Source: Tilletia caries
Lineage: Eukaryota > Basidiomycota > Exobasidiomycetes > Tilletiales > Tilletiaceae
DNA length: 64,000 nucleotides
Assembly (NCBI GenBank): GCA_032718865.1
Contig: JALUTQ010000020.1
Coordinates: 124,001 to 188,000 of the forward strand
Direction: 5' to 3'
Below the pieces are notes generated by a model. That model searched no databases, had not been told where the DNA came from, and was given only the letters and a program-made list of their open reading frames with translations. The position numbers were made by a program, and so were the translations under genes. Position 1 is the stretch's first letter. Each line of letters starts with the position of its first letter. Shown here one piece after another: positions 10,292 through 22,292 of the stretch.

Positions 10292-12376
10292 TCACACCCG
10301 TAACGCAGTGAGCTTCCTGCCAGACGTAAGCGCCAGCCACTCCGCATGCCCCGCCGCCGTACCCCCCACGCCCGGCCTCAACGACGCCGGCACATGACCA
10401 CCACCCGCACCTCCATACCCCGTCGCAGCACTAACAGCGGCCGTATACTCGTCCCACTCCTGCACCACCCCGCCACCCCCTTGCGAGCCGTGCGAATGGC
10501 TCGAGGAGGATGGGGAGGACGGCCCGGGAAGGGGCGCGCGGAGCCAGGATACGTTGTTGATCATCTCCTCGGCTGTATAGGCCAACACGGGCGTTTCGGC
10601 CCCAAAAGCGACGGACGCGGCTCCGATGGTCGTGCTAGACGCGTTGGACATGAAGCCCATGCCACCGGGACCCCCTGCTCCGCCTCCTGCTCCGCCACCG
10701 CCACTCCCTCCGGGACCGCCGCCGTGGCCGCCGGGACCGGGTCCCATCCCGACGCGTGTGGTGGCGTTGGAGCTGGAGGACATGACACTACTCGGGGCAG
10801 GCGAAGCCCCACTGGCGCCCCCACCGGCACCAGCACCGCCCGCCGCACCCGGAGTGCCCGCATGCCCATTCCTCGACCGACGCCCCTGTGCGGATGCCGA
10901 GCGGAGGGTGGAGGACGCGAGGTCGTAGACGAGACACTGGGCGTCGTCGCCTACTGTGGAGACCATTCCCTTGGAGCCGGAGGAGCCGAGGGGACCGCTT
11001 GATGAGTTTACGTTGAAGCCGCCGTATGCGCCGCTGAAGTGTGAGTTTGCGCCTAGGAGACCGCCCGGTCCTCCCGCTCCGCTCCCTCCTCCTCCTCCGC
11101 CGCCGCCAGGTAGACCCGATGATCCTGATGGCTGTGCAGAGAAGGAGGAGGATGATACAGAGGTATTTCCCGGTGGACCCCATGCGACGGCATTGATGGG
11201 ACTGGAATGGCCTCTGAGTTCGAGGATGGGCGTTCCCGGGGCGCGGACATCGAGGATCTGTACACTGTCCGACTCGAGATGGAAGGTGGCCAGATAGTTC
11301 GCGTCCCAGGGGTTGAACGCGATGCGGAGTAAAGGAGCAGCCGGCATGAGGGGCCCGCTATTATAACCCCCCGCCGAGCGAGAGGCGCTGGAGCCAGGAC
11401 GGGAATGGGCGCCCCCAGCCGAGGAAGGCGGAGCAGCGGTGGTCGACCCGGTCTCATAGATAATAGTAGAATGCTCCAAACTTCGCAGATCAAAGACACG
11501 TACGGATCCATCTGCGCCGACACTTGCGAAGACGTCTGAGGAGCCGGGACACCAGTCTACGTCGTATACCTCGCGGTCGTGTGCGATGAGCTGTGTGAGA
11601 GCGGTGCGGGTGGGGAGGTCCCAGATTGTGCATGTGGTGTCGATGGAGGAGGTGACGATGAGGTTGGGTGAGGGGGAGTTCCAGGAGAAGGAGGTAAGTG
11701 GTGCGGGGGCTGAGCTTGCGCTTTTGGACTGTTTCGTTACGAGTATAAGAGAGGTGAGATTGGGTTGTGAAGGGCATCCAGGGTGACGAGTACTCACATG
11801 TGCGAGGACGCTCTTCTCTTTGAGAGAGACGGGAAGCTGTCTGACGCGTTTTCCGTCTGCCTGTGATCCGATGTATCCGAGATCATCAGCGGGGCCAGCA
11901 GGTGCGCACTCCCATACGCGGAGACAGTCTGCGCTAGTAGCCAGTAGCTCGCGCTCGTTGTGTACAGGCAGGGTAGACGGCTGGAAGAGGATCTTGGTAG
12001 GAGGGTAGGGATGGGGTGCGTCTGCGATCGGCTCGAGGACTGGCTGTGGTCTGTTTGTGGTGGTGGACTGGGAGGGTGCATATGCGAGCTGTAGGAGCTG
12101 TATGCGGTTGCTGAATGATTCCTGGAAGGAGCCGATTGCGATGCGTGCGCCGAGGGGGAAGGATGTTGTTGGGTCGAGGGTGAGGCAGGGGTCGCGCTGG
12201 CGGGGTGCGGGTGCGGGAGCGTAGGCGGAGGTGTTGAAGCTGTTGTTGTTGTTGTTGTTGTTCTGGGAAGAGGAGGTTGCGGTGGTTGATGAGTTTGCGG
12301 CTGGGAAGGGGTGGTACACGTTTGACCATGCGAGTGCGTACAGCTGCCACGGCGCGTTGTATTCGATTGTCGTCAT
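10292..12376 (-). CDS. DCAF7: DCAF7/WDR68-type WD40 scaffold
   Basis: The protein begins TIEYNAPWQLYALAWSN and continues ARIAIGSFQESFSNRIQLLQ, the hallmark N-terminus of the DCAF7/WDR68/TTG1/LWD family. WD repeats follow: VTSSIDTTCTIWDLPTRTAL, DVDWCPGSSDVFASVGADGS, YLATFHLESDSVQILDVRAP, HSSPINAVAWGPPGN. In animals it docks DYRK1A/HIPK2 kinases. A Gly/Ser-rich insert of roughly 90 residues splits the blade between INAVAWGPPGN and KGMVSTVGDDAQCLVYDL, and another Gly-rich stretch follows. A 69-nt in-frame intron is likely at 11797-11729 (GTGAGT donor, ACAG acceptor): without it the protein gains an unrelated 23-aa block. Spliced length is 671 aa. It is divergent from the ArfGAP gene. Confidence 0.88.
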   Translation of the reverse strand: MTTIEYNAPWQLYALAWSNVYHPFPAANSSTTATSSSQNNNNNNNSFNTSAYAPAPAPRQRDPCLTLDPTTSFPLGARIAIGSFQESFSNRIQLLQLAYAPSQSTTTNRPQPVLEPIADAPHPYPPTKILFQPSTLPVHNERELLATSADCLRVWECAPAGPADDLGYIGSQADGKRVRQLPVSLKEKSVLAHVSTRHPGCPSQPNLTSLILVTKQSKSASSAPAPLTSFSWNSPSPNLIVTSSIDTTCTIWDLPTRTALTQLIAHDREVYDVDWCPGSSDVFASVGADGSVRVFDLRSLEHSTIIYETGSTTAAPPSSAGGAHSRPGSSASRSAGGYNSGPLMPAAPLLRIAFNPWDANYLATFHLESDSVQILDVRAPGTPILELRGHSSPINAVAWGPPGNTSVSSSSFSAQPSGSSGLPGGGGGGGGSGAGGPGGLLGANSHFSGAYGGFNVNSSSGPLGSSGSKGMVSTVGDDAQCLVYDLASSTLRSASAQGRRSRNGHAGTPGAAGGAGAGGGASGASPAPSSVMSSSSNATTRVGMGPGPGGHGGGPGGSGGGGAGGGAGGPGGMGFMSNASSTTIGAASVAFGAETPVLAYTAEEMINNVSWLRAPLPGPSSPSSSSHSHGSQGGGGVVQEWDEYTAAVSAATGYGGAGGGHVPASLRPGVGGTAAGHAEWLALTSGRKLTALRV

Positions 12377-12603
12377 CGTCGTCAGTCCAGGGCAGCGCAG
12401 GGCAGCGCAGGGCGAGTGAGTGCGAGGATGGCAGGTGGTGCTGAGTGTATGGATAAGGTCCTGTGCATGCTCAGTGCGAGTGCGAGAGCGATGCGATGAT
12501 TCGTTGCGCAACGATTGCACAGAATGCCACGTGGTTTCCCCACTCACTCACTCACTCACTCTCCGCTCCAACAAGGGGCTTCCAAACTGACTCACTGCGG
12601 TGC

Positions 12604-12635
<32 letters not shown>

Positions 12636-12754
12636 GTGCTCGATCGCGTCGCGCCATCAGCAGGACAGCGAGCAGCGCGCATCTCTTGTTCTTGTTCTTG
12701 TTCTTGTTCCTGTTCACTCCCTCTGCCTGCGCGCGCTGTCCAGCGATCGGAACG
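12377..12754. promoter_or_regulatory. Divergent promoter DCAF7 / ArfGAP with microsatellites
   Basis: The 378-bp gap between two divergent starts carries simple repeats: CACT repeats near 12540, CTCACT repeats at about 12606-12640 and TTCTTG repeats at about 12683-12712. No TATA box or other specific site can be assigned. Confidence 0.5.
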
Positions 12755-15700
12755 ATGTCGCATCTCAGCCAGCTCGTCATCAGCGCGCTCCAGCCAGCAT
12801 CACACACCCTCTACCTCAACGACCCGCACAGGCTCTCCATCCTCAGTCTCGACATCACATCCACCACACACATCGCACAGGCCTCCCTCCCGCACTCACT
12901 CCCACAGCCACTCCCACTCCAACAACACCCACCGCCTCCTGCGCCTCCTACACCCACCCCCTCGTCCCATCGCGCAAACCACGGCATCTTCGACCGCGCA
13001 GCTGCTGCCTTCAATCGAGCAGCAGCGAGAGCCGGCGCAGGCTCAGCAGCAGCAGACAGATCACGCGGCGCAGACGCTCTCAAAGACCTCGCTCACGGTC
13101 TCACCGCCCCCTTCCCATCATCAGCCGGGTCCTCAGCCTCAGCCTCAGCCTCAGCCTCCTCCTCCTCCACCGCAGCAGCCGCCTTTGCCCCCCTCCAACG
13201 ATCACAAAGCGCAACTCCCGCCCAACAAGCCTCCTCAACATCACCAAGACCAGGAACGACAACAGGGCCCTACGTCGAACAGCGCACAACCGTCACCCTC
13301 AAGCCGCAGAGCTTCACCTTCGGACGCGACAGTCGCCTCACCTCCCCCTTCATACCCCTCGACATCGCAGTCCGTGCACAGTCATCCGGTTCCGACGTCG
13401 ACGCTGGCAGTGTGCGCGATCCGAGCGCAACTACTTCACCATCACTTGCTTTTATCTCGGATCCGTCCCCGCCACTCCACGCAGCTGATAGCCCAGGCAA
13501 TGCCGCCTCCTCCTCCTCATCCTCCTCTTCGGCTCCCTCCTTCGACCCGACCCGTCTCCTCCCACTCGTCTCGCCCCCATACCTCATCTCCCGATCGCGC
13601 TGGAAGGACCTCGTAGATACCAACTCAGCCCAAGCTGCCATCTCCCTCTCCTCCGACGCCTCCGCGCTCGCAAGGAGCAGGGCAGAGGCTGGCGAGAGTA
13701 ACGTCGTCATCGAGCGCAACGAGATCAAGCTTGGCTTTCGATTGAGACTCGCTGCTAGTGCTCCAGCTTCGACACCACCACCACCACCACCTACGCCCAC
13801 TCCTTCACCTTTCGACAGGGCTAGCTCCCCCATCCCGACCATGTCCGCAGATTGGAGTCTGACTCCCCTGCTCAACCCGGCAGCGGCCGCATTCTCTGTC
13901 TCCATTGCGAGTCCTCCTACCTCCCATGGACCCAACCTCCGCATTCGATCTCGCTTCTCGGGCGAAAATCTCAAGGCGAGCTATGCGGCGCCGCCGGCCT
14001 CGCCACGGTCTCGTGCCTTTGCGAGCGATTCGTATACGAGTGGTGCTCCCACTACTTCCACTGGGGGGCTTGGCGAAGTCGTCTTTCTCTGCGCGAGGAG
14101 CCCACGTCCCCTCCTGGACGCCCTTCTCTCCTCTCTTTCGTCTTCCTCTTCCCCTCTTCCTCCTCCTCCTCCTCCTTCTTCTTCTTTCCCCCCTACTTCG
14201 TATTCAGCAGCAGCGGCAGCGGGAGCGACCTCGATCCTGAGATCAGACGAGGCCGCCGCGTTGGAGGGCGTTCAGCGCGTAGTTGTCAATGCACGGACGT
14301 CGGAGGCGCAACGCGGGCCGAGGGGGGCGCGGGAGGAGGTCTTTGAGTGGGTTTGGAAGCCGAGGACGCGCGCTGCGGGTCCGGTCGAAGGGGAGAAATG
14401 TTGTTGTGCGGTACGTTTTTCTCTATTCCCTTCTTCATGAGCTAATCTACGAACAACGCCAAGCTGACAATATTCTGGGAAATATCACCACAGTTCGTCG
14501 AGATCGATCCCGTCTCTGGAAACGCGACCTTACTATCGTACTTCGCTTTCTTCATCACCCCCGCTGCGCCCCCCGTCTCCCCTCTCCCCATGCTCGACAT
14601 GCACTACGTCCCCTCCTCCCCCGATCATTACTGGGGCGGCGAGCTCATCTCGGGCCCACTTTCGCCAACATCATCCTCAGGAGGAAGACCACCTGTGACG
14701 CGCTCGTCATCCTCCTTCGTCGGCAGTCGCTTCCCGCCTTCGAACAACCGGACGTCCTCCCCGCCGATGTTCCCACAGCACACGTCCAGTCGGCCGGATA
14801 CGCCCTCGCTCATTGCGGCGCTTATGGCCAATGATGGGCTGAGCTTTATTAGCAGTGGGACTAGTATTGACGGGCCGCAGGTGGCGCTTATCAACAACTC
14901 CTCGGCGGGGGGGAAGCGGAATAGTGTTCAGGTCGTGAGTGCTACTCCGAGGGGGTCGGCTTCGACGAAGGCTATGCGTCGGTCGACGTTCGCGGAGGCG
15001 AGCTTCTCCTCGGTGGCAGCAGCTGCGGCGGCTGCCGACGCTGCTGCTGGTGCGCCTCGTGGAGGGATCGGGTTGAATCTGGGCACGAGCACCAGGCTGA
15101 GTCCGAACTCGAGCCCGCGGATGGGCGCCAGCGCGGGTCTCTCATCAGCCGGCCCGATGGACGCGTTTCCGTCCTCCTCCTCACCCCGGTTGCGGAGACT
15201 GTCGATGATGAGCTCGGGTGGGAGGGCGGAGGCGGTGAATACGGAGCCGTTCCCGACGGGTGCGGGTGCGGATAGTCAGGATGGGCTTAGTACTGCGACT
15301 CCGGTGACGACGGCGCCTCCTACCAGTGGCTCCGAGCACCCACCGCCACTCCCACAACAACAACAACAACCAGCCGCAGTCGCCCTGCTCGATCTGGACC
15401 GGACCGAGCTCTCGCTCGCGTCCATCAGCGCAGACACGCCCATCATGCGCGCTGCGATCCACAACCTCGAGCGCCGGACGGCGCTTGTGAAAAAGGCGAG
15501 CAAGAGCGCTGTGAAAGCGGGCGCGGAGGTCCGCGCTGCCCTAACGGCGTTGCAAAATGCGCAGAGTGTGCTCGATGAGGCGCTCGAGGGTAGTACCGCC
15601 CTCTCCGGCGGGGGCGGCGGCATCGGCTCCGGCGGACTCCTCGGCGTCTTCCCCTCCACCCTCGGCGCCCTGCACGCGTCCTACCTCCGCGGGGCGCGCA

Positions 15701-18700
15701 ACCGCTCGGCGCAGATGCGCAAAGAGGAGAGCGACGCGGTGTACAGGTACGTGGAGGCGCCTGCTGCGCGGAATGTGGAGCTTTGTAAAGGGGCGCAGGA
15801 GAGGTTGAAGTTGTTTGAGGGGGAGAGTAAGGCTTATTATTCGGGGACGCAGAAGTGGCTTGCTACTGCGAGGGGGGCTGCTGCGGCAGCGGCGGGAGGA
15901 CAGCATGGTGTTGGGGTGAATGGTGTTTCGGTTAATGGGGGTACGCCGGGGAGTGAGGTGGGCATGCCATTCGGCTCCTCGGAGTCCGGTGCTGCCGGTG
16001 GTCCCAACGGAGTTGGAGATTCGGAGACGAACGGGACGGCGTCCCTGAAGCAGGAGCGCGGGGAGGAGAAGCAGCGTCTCCGGGAAGCGAAGTTCCACCT
16101 GGCCCGGGCGGAGCTGTACCGGACGATGTTTGAGCTTCATGGGGGCACGGAGGAGGTTCGACTTTTGAAGGCGTTCTTGGAGTGGAGTCTTTGGTATGAG
16201 GGGAAGCCGGTGCGGTTGGCGTCGCGCGAGGAGTCGTCGTCGGCCGCGGCAGCGGCAGCGGAGAACGGAAGTGGGAGTGGGAGTGGGAGTGGAGGTATTG
16301 GTCGGTCGGCTGCGTTGCAGAAGTTCCAGTTGGCCGTGGCGCAGTGTAGTGCGAAGCTGGACGCGGACGAGGCTGCGATTGGGGGTGAGGTGGAGGACTT
16401 GGCGAATATGATTGCGAATATTGAGAGTAGTGTTCTCTCGCTCGGCGTGGCGGAAGCTTCGGGCGGCGGCGGGCATGGGCCTCCGGACTCCTCGACGGGC
16501 CATCAAGGCGGCGGCGGCGGCGGCGGCGGCGGTGGGGATTCGGACTATGCTACTGTCGAGCCTGTGGATCAACATCACCACCAGCACCCTGGTCCGGCGC
16601 GACAGGCCGGCAATAAGCTGAAGAGTCTGCTTTCTGGGCTGGGCAAGAATCTGAACAAGGATCTGCCGCCGCTGGTCGGTTCGCCGACGTTGGGGAGCAC
16701 ACCAGGTCCAGGTCCAGGTTCAGGTCCAAGTGCCACCTCCGAGACCCCCGTCCGGGCGCTGAGACGGAAAGAATCCGGTCGGACGCAGGTCAAAGGTAGT
16801 ATCAGTATCAGCGGCATCAGCGGCAATAGCTTGACGTCGCCTGTGCTGGATGCGATCAACAAGATGCGGGGCAACACTCCAACTGCGAACGCGCCGACGA
16901 TGCAGCCCTTCTCCGTGCTGAACAACAACAACAACAACAGCCCGTTAGCGGACGATCTGGACACGCCGATCCGAGGAGGGATGATCGCCGCTTCGCCCTC
17001 GATGGCCTCCGATTTCGGTCCGAGCTCGCCGACGCCGGATCGGAGACGGAATAATTCGACGAGCGGGGCGTGGAAGCGGCTGCAACTGTCGGCTACGAAT
17101 GTGCTCACTTCGTCGTCGTCGCCGGACCCGCGGATGAGTACTCATAGTCCGAGGATGGGCGGGGGCGGGGGAGGTCATCGGGCCAGTCCGTCGATCAATC
17201 GGTCGCTTTCGATCTCTCGATTTCCGAACAACGGGGAGGGTGCTTCGGCGACGGCTGCTGTCGCTATGGACCTTCATAGCAGTACCAACATGTCCGGTAC
17301 GAACCCGGCCAGCGCCACCACTAGCGCCGTTGTCTCGCCCATGATGCCGCCCCAAGCGCCTCCAACGGACTCGAGGAAGAAGGAGGGCGTGCTGTGGGTG
17401 ATGAGCAAACCCATCAGCGGGGCTGCGGGCCCGGACGCCCCGCGCGGCGTGAACCGCGCGACGCACTGGCGCGAATCCTGGGTCGTCCTCTCCGGCTCGG
17501 GCCACATCGGCGAGTACGCGGACTGGAAGAACGCGAAGTCGCTCGAACCTTCGAACCCGCTCATCGACTTACGATTCGCCACGGTTCGCGAGGCCAGGGG
17601 TGTTGAGCGGCGGTTCACTTTTGAAGTCGTTACCCGGGACTCGAGGCGGTTTTTCCAGGCTTCGGACGAGGGTGCGATGAGGGAGTGGATGGCTGCTATT
17701 GCGCGGGCGATTGAGAGTTTGTTGAATGGGACGAGTAGTGTGCGGCAGATTGACAAGGTGCGGTCGAGTGCGCAGAATGGGCTTGGGTTGGGCGGCAGCG
17801 GCGGCGGCGGTGGTTGGGCGGGGGACGACTCGATCGGTCCGATTGGGGAGGAGTTTGGTGGGGCGTCTACTACTGCGCGCGCGTTTGGGTTGGGTCAGGG
17901 TAAAGCGTTCAGTCAGAGTTTGACGGATTTGAGCACGGCGGCTGTGAGTGGGGCCACGAAGGTTTTCGGTCGGAATGGGGATCATCATCATTCGAGCGGC
18001 AACGGCAACAACAACGGCGGCGGTCCGCCGTCGAACAAGCTCATCAAGAATCATGTCCGCTCGGGTATCTCGAGCGCCCATTTGCAGGCGATGTCTGAGG
18101 GCGATCCTGCTATGTGGGTGGCTGCGAGCGAGCAGGGCGAGGTTGGCGGCGCTTTCAAGACGCCTTTGAAGAGATTGGGCAGCCGGGGGCCTGGGACTGG
18201 TGCCGTCTCGGGCCACACGCGCGGGCTGTCCAACAAGACACCCATATCGAACAAGACGCCGATCTCGGGCTACGTGCTCTCGAACGAGGCCATGGCGGCG
18301 TCGACGAGTTCGATCCCGGAGGCTTTGTTTGGCCATAATAACAATAATAACCGCCGCGGGCAGGACCCGGCTCGACTGGACGAGGTTGCGTATGTGGGCA
18401 ACGACTTTGATCGTCGGATTGAGCAGTTCATTGAGGATAATTACGGGAGCAGCCAGGGGGAGACGGAGGATTATGCGTATGCTCCTCCTGCTGCTGGTGA
18501 TCGTGGTCGACGCGGCAGCCAGTACCACGATGCCTCGAGCTTTCTTCCCCCCGAGCCTCCGGGTAAACCGTCGAGTACGACTCGGCCGGATCCGCCGGCG
18601 AAGGACACGACGATCCGGCCGGCGAATCATCGGGCGGCGGGAAGTTATACCACGGGCGGACCGCAGTATGAGCTGCCTAAGGACAGGCGGGGGCGGGCTG

Positions 18701-19385
18701 TGGAGTTGGATCGGATTTCGCGGCTGCCGGAGAACAAGAATTGCGCTGATTGTGATGCTCCGAGTACGTGTTTCCAGAATGCATGGCCCCACGACCTTGT
18801 TTTTACTGGTCTCTGACCTAGTTTTCTTTCGACTCCTTTTTCTTCTTTTCCCGCGCAGATCCTCGCTGGGCCTCCTGGGCGCTCAACAACCAGCCATGCT
18901 GTATCTTTATATGCATTACGTGCTCCGGCTTCCATCGCAGTCTCGGCGTGCAGATGAGCAAGGTCAAATCGGTCGATCTCGACGATTGGACGGACGTCCA
19001 GCTCGAGGCTGCTCTCCGATGGGGCAACGACCTTGCGAACTCGTACTGGGAAGCCTCCAAGCCGGCGGGTGTATACCCGCGCCCTAACGACCGTTCGTTC
19101 TGGCAGCAGAAGTACGTCGAGCGGCGATGGTGCCCTCCTGAGGACCTTGCGGTTTGGTACGATCGGATGACGTCCCCGAACGTGGGTTCTGGGAACGAGG
19201 GCGTCGGCGCGGGCCGCGGCGGATCGTCCATTAGGCATAAGGCCAGCGGGACGCTCACTCCTTCTCGTTCGACGCATACGTCGCGTCGACCGAGTCTGCT
19301 TGAGCCATCTACACTGCGGTCGGATTCGCCTTCGAATGAGTCGATGTCCTCGGACGATCTTGGCATCGACTACGATGAGGGCTGA
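12755..19385 (+). CDS. Large BAR-PH-ArfGAP protein (Csx2/Age1/ACAP-like)
   Basis: Three exons (12755-14410, 14494-18763, 18859-19385) give 2150 aa. Domain order is: a long disordered N-terminal half; a helical BAR-like region at about 850-1120 (MRAAIHNLERRTALVKKASK, LHASYLRGARNRSAQMRKEE); a PH domain at about 1517-1633 (GVLWVMSKP, WRESWVVLSGSGHIGEY, RRFTFEVVTRDSRRFFQA); and an ArfGAP zinc finger at about 1963-2066 (CADC...CITCSGFHRSLG with its arginine finger). This is the ACAP/Csx2 arrangement: a membrane-curvature and phosphoinositide sensor that stimulates GTP hydrolysis on Arf. The intron at 14411-14493 is supported because frame is kept across it. Odd points: the size, and five extra residues inside the zinc finger. 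A short acidic tail follows the catalytic domain. Confidence 0.88.
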
Positions 19386-20292
19386 GGGGAACCATTACCA
19401 TTTCCGAGCGGGACTACCACAAACGGCTCGCCAATCGAACTTTGAACTCTTTTTCACGCAAACCTTTCGGCTTTCGCACTCTCACTTTGCTCCGTTTCCG
19501 CCCCATCTCTCCACGCCGATGCAACACATTTTATTTCCCATCCATCTCAAGCCCCCTACGGTGGGGTTGGATTTCCCCCCACTCCATCTATCAATAGCAG
19601 ACAACGTTTTTGGCCTTGCCCAACCTGCCAAGCATGTATAACTACCTCCGGGGGACGCAAGTTGCCCCCTCCCCATTCATTCATCCACTTTCGGTAATGC
19701 TACTCGCATCTTTCTTTCGCAACTCGCCAGTACATACATAGTTTGAAAGGCACAATGAATGGTTGGAACAGGCACTTTGGTCGTGAGAAGTTTGATCGGT
19801 TACGTTCTTCTCGACTTCCAGCGCGACAGAATCGGTTCTGAAAGAACGTTTCTCCCTTTGATATCGTTGCGCGCAGGTATGTACGATCGAATCAAGTGTC
19901 GCTTCAATAATGCAGAGGTCTTTCTGAACCACATCATGTAACGCGTTCGTGGACGGGAAGTTATATAGGACTGATTGCAATTGTGGCAAGGGAGGGAAAA
20001 ACATACAGTTGGGTAGGCAGGAAAGGTCTGATGAGAAGGGGCAGAGGAGAAGCATTTTCGAGGCGGTAACGTATTGGATCCCTGGTAAACGTCGTGACGA
20101 GCTCGTTCGACGGCAGTGTGTGTTTCTCTGTGAAAGGTCGAAAGAAAAGACCCGAGAAACGGTCCTTGGTTCAGGGGACGAAGTTCGAAAGCGTTCTGTG
20201 TAAGAGAACGGAGGAAGGCGAGGAAGGGTCCAGCGGAAATATCTTGAAAACAGCCGTCACCAAAACGTCCAGCGGCGGGAAGACGGGGGTTT
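19386..20292. other. Intergenic 3'-3' gap
   Basis: About 900 bases between two convergent genes. It should contain both 3' ends. I see no conserved frame, repeat or RNA gene; composition is more AT-rich than the flanking coding DNA. Confidence 0.5.
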
Positions 20293-22292
20293 TCAAGCGC
20301 ACTGAGTGAAGAACTCGTACCCGGGATTCTTGAAGGAGATCAGAGCCATCGTCTTATCGTACTTCTTCTTGATCTGCAACAGCCGGTCGTAGTTGGCCCC
20401 ATAGAACGTCTGCTGCCACCTCGGCTCAAGCGTGTTGGCCTCGTTGATGTACCCGCCGGTGTTGGGTGAGATCTGGTCGAACATCTGGACCTGACGGAGG
20501 ACGAGCTGGCGCTCGGCCTCGGCCACGGCGGGGGCTGCGTTCTGGTCGAACGAGCCGGCTACAATGATGTGGTGGTAGGCGTGTCGCCAGCCCGGGTTGA
20601 GAGCCATTGCGGTGTCGGATTGTTTCTTGACTTGGCCGCCGGCGACCAGGTTGACAATGAGGGGCAGGCCTGGGTTGAGCTTCGATGCGGCGATGGCGGT
20701 GTCGACGATCTTGGCAGGGTCGGTGGTGTAGAGGTCATCGCTAATCAGACGCGAACCCAACGAGCCGTACGTGCCCAGCTCTTGAATCGGCGAAGCAGGG
20801 CCTAGAGGTTGGACGGAAAGATCAGGTTTCAGCTTGTTGGATCCGATTGGATCCGAAAAGCTGGTTGGTGAAGAGATAGCACTCACCGGCAATAAAAACG
20901 TTGTAGTAGAAGTCGTAGAATGTCGGGAACGTTACGTTCGCGCGGTAGTAGGTCACAACACCAGGAATAGCACTAATGCGATCGAAGAGAGGCTGCAGGG
21001 TCTTGTTGGCAAACTGGTCTCCGTTCACAGCGCGAATGGCAACGGTCAGATCACGCGTCGTCGCATTCCACAACTCCGAATCTGCCCATCCTTCCGCAGA
21101 GAGGGTCGGAGTCGCCTTGACGATCTCGAGCAGGGAGGCACGGTACGCGTCGTCGGTCGCGGCGTTCATCACGTACACTGCGCTGTACAGGGGTTCCTCC
21201 GGGTAGACGCGGTACGTGAGGGACGTAACGATGGCAATACCAGCGTGCCCGCCGCGCAAGGCCCAGTACATATCCGTGTTCTGATACGCGTTGGCGACAC
21301 CAGCCTGTCCATCAGGCGTGACGACAGAGAACTCGAGGATGTTGTCCACCCCGAGACCGAGCTTTCCGGTGAGGGCGCCGTTGTAGCCGCCACCGAGGGC
21401 CCAGCCGCCCGCGGCGCCTACGGAGCCCTGTCCAGAAAGGCCGCCGACGAGCATCTTGCCTTTGGCGTGGGCGGCAGTGTAGAGCTCGAGCCACTGCACA
21501 CCCGGCGCAATGGTGACCGCGCTTTCCGTCTTGGCGAAGAATCCACCTTGGGGTTTCCACGCGTCGTTGAAGGTGATGCCCTTCCAGTTGTGCGTCCAGA
21601 TCTGGAGGCTGCCCTTGAATGAGCTCCGTCCGAGGAGCTCGTGACCTGTTGACTTGACGATGGCGCGCAGTCGGTGGATCCGTGAAAAGTTCATGGCATT
21701 TTGGACGTCGGCGACCGTTCGCGCGTCGACGGCGAGGACGTTGACGTTGGCTTGGGTGCAGACTTGTCCGAGTGTCGGCATGTAGTTGCATCGTTCTGTG
21801 TTGTTGGGAAGGTTCTCCCACTGGGGCAATTGCATTGAGCCGGGCTGATCCGCACGCCATGTGCCTTGGAGCGAGCGCAGTGGGGAGGAGGGTCAGCATG
21901 ACGCGTCATGCGCGAAGATCAGAGGCTGTTCAGCAAACATCAGACTCACCATTGTACCACTGGGAATTGACAAGCTGGCACTGAGCGGAGGAAGTCGATG
22001 AAGTTGTGGCCTTCTTAGGATTGGACGCGGTGAAGCAAGGCTCCGCGGTGGGCCGCGGGTAGAGGAGCGGTTTCGAGAGCTTCGCAGCGAACGCGCTGAA
22101 GTGTGCCTGTGACGGTGGATTTGCGCACGAATTTGGGTCAATCGGATTGAGGTTGACGTCCAGATAGCAGAAGCATGATCCTGGGGTGACAGAGCCACTC
22201 GAGAAAGTGATGTGAAAATCGACAAGGGGGGCGGCTGAGGTAGCAGTGGCGAATACAGCCGTGGTAAAGGCCACAAGGGTCGAGATCTGCAT
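20293..22292 (-). CDS. Secreted FAD-linked oxidoreductase (BBE/FAD_binding_4 type)
   Basis: Three exons (22292-21950, 21864-20887, 20801-20293) give 609 aa. A signal peptide is visible: MQISTLVAFTTAVFATATSA, then mature sequence. The FAD_binding_4 core follows, with IVKSTGHELLGRSS, whose histidine is the usual covalent FAD anchor, and GLSGQGSVGAAGGWALGGGY. In bicovalent berberine-bridge enzymes a cysteine sits in that second loop; here the place is Ser, so attachment is probably by His only. The BBE-type C-terminal motif is present as GGYINEANTLEPRWQQTFYG with NYDRLLQIKKKYD. Such enzymes oxidise sugars or secondary metabolites outside the cell. The substrate cannot be predicted. No biosynthetic cluster neighbours are seen. 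Confidence 0.88.

Noticed and set aside
15541..18792. Long antisense ORFs over the ArfGAP gene (348 and 407 aa)
   Set aside because: GC-rich coding DNA often leaves the opposite strand open; these are Arg/Pro-rich and match no family.
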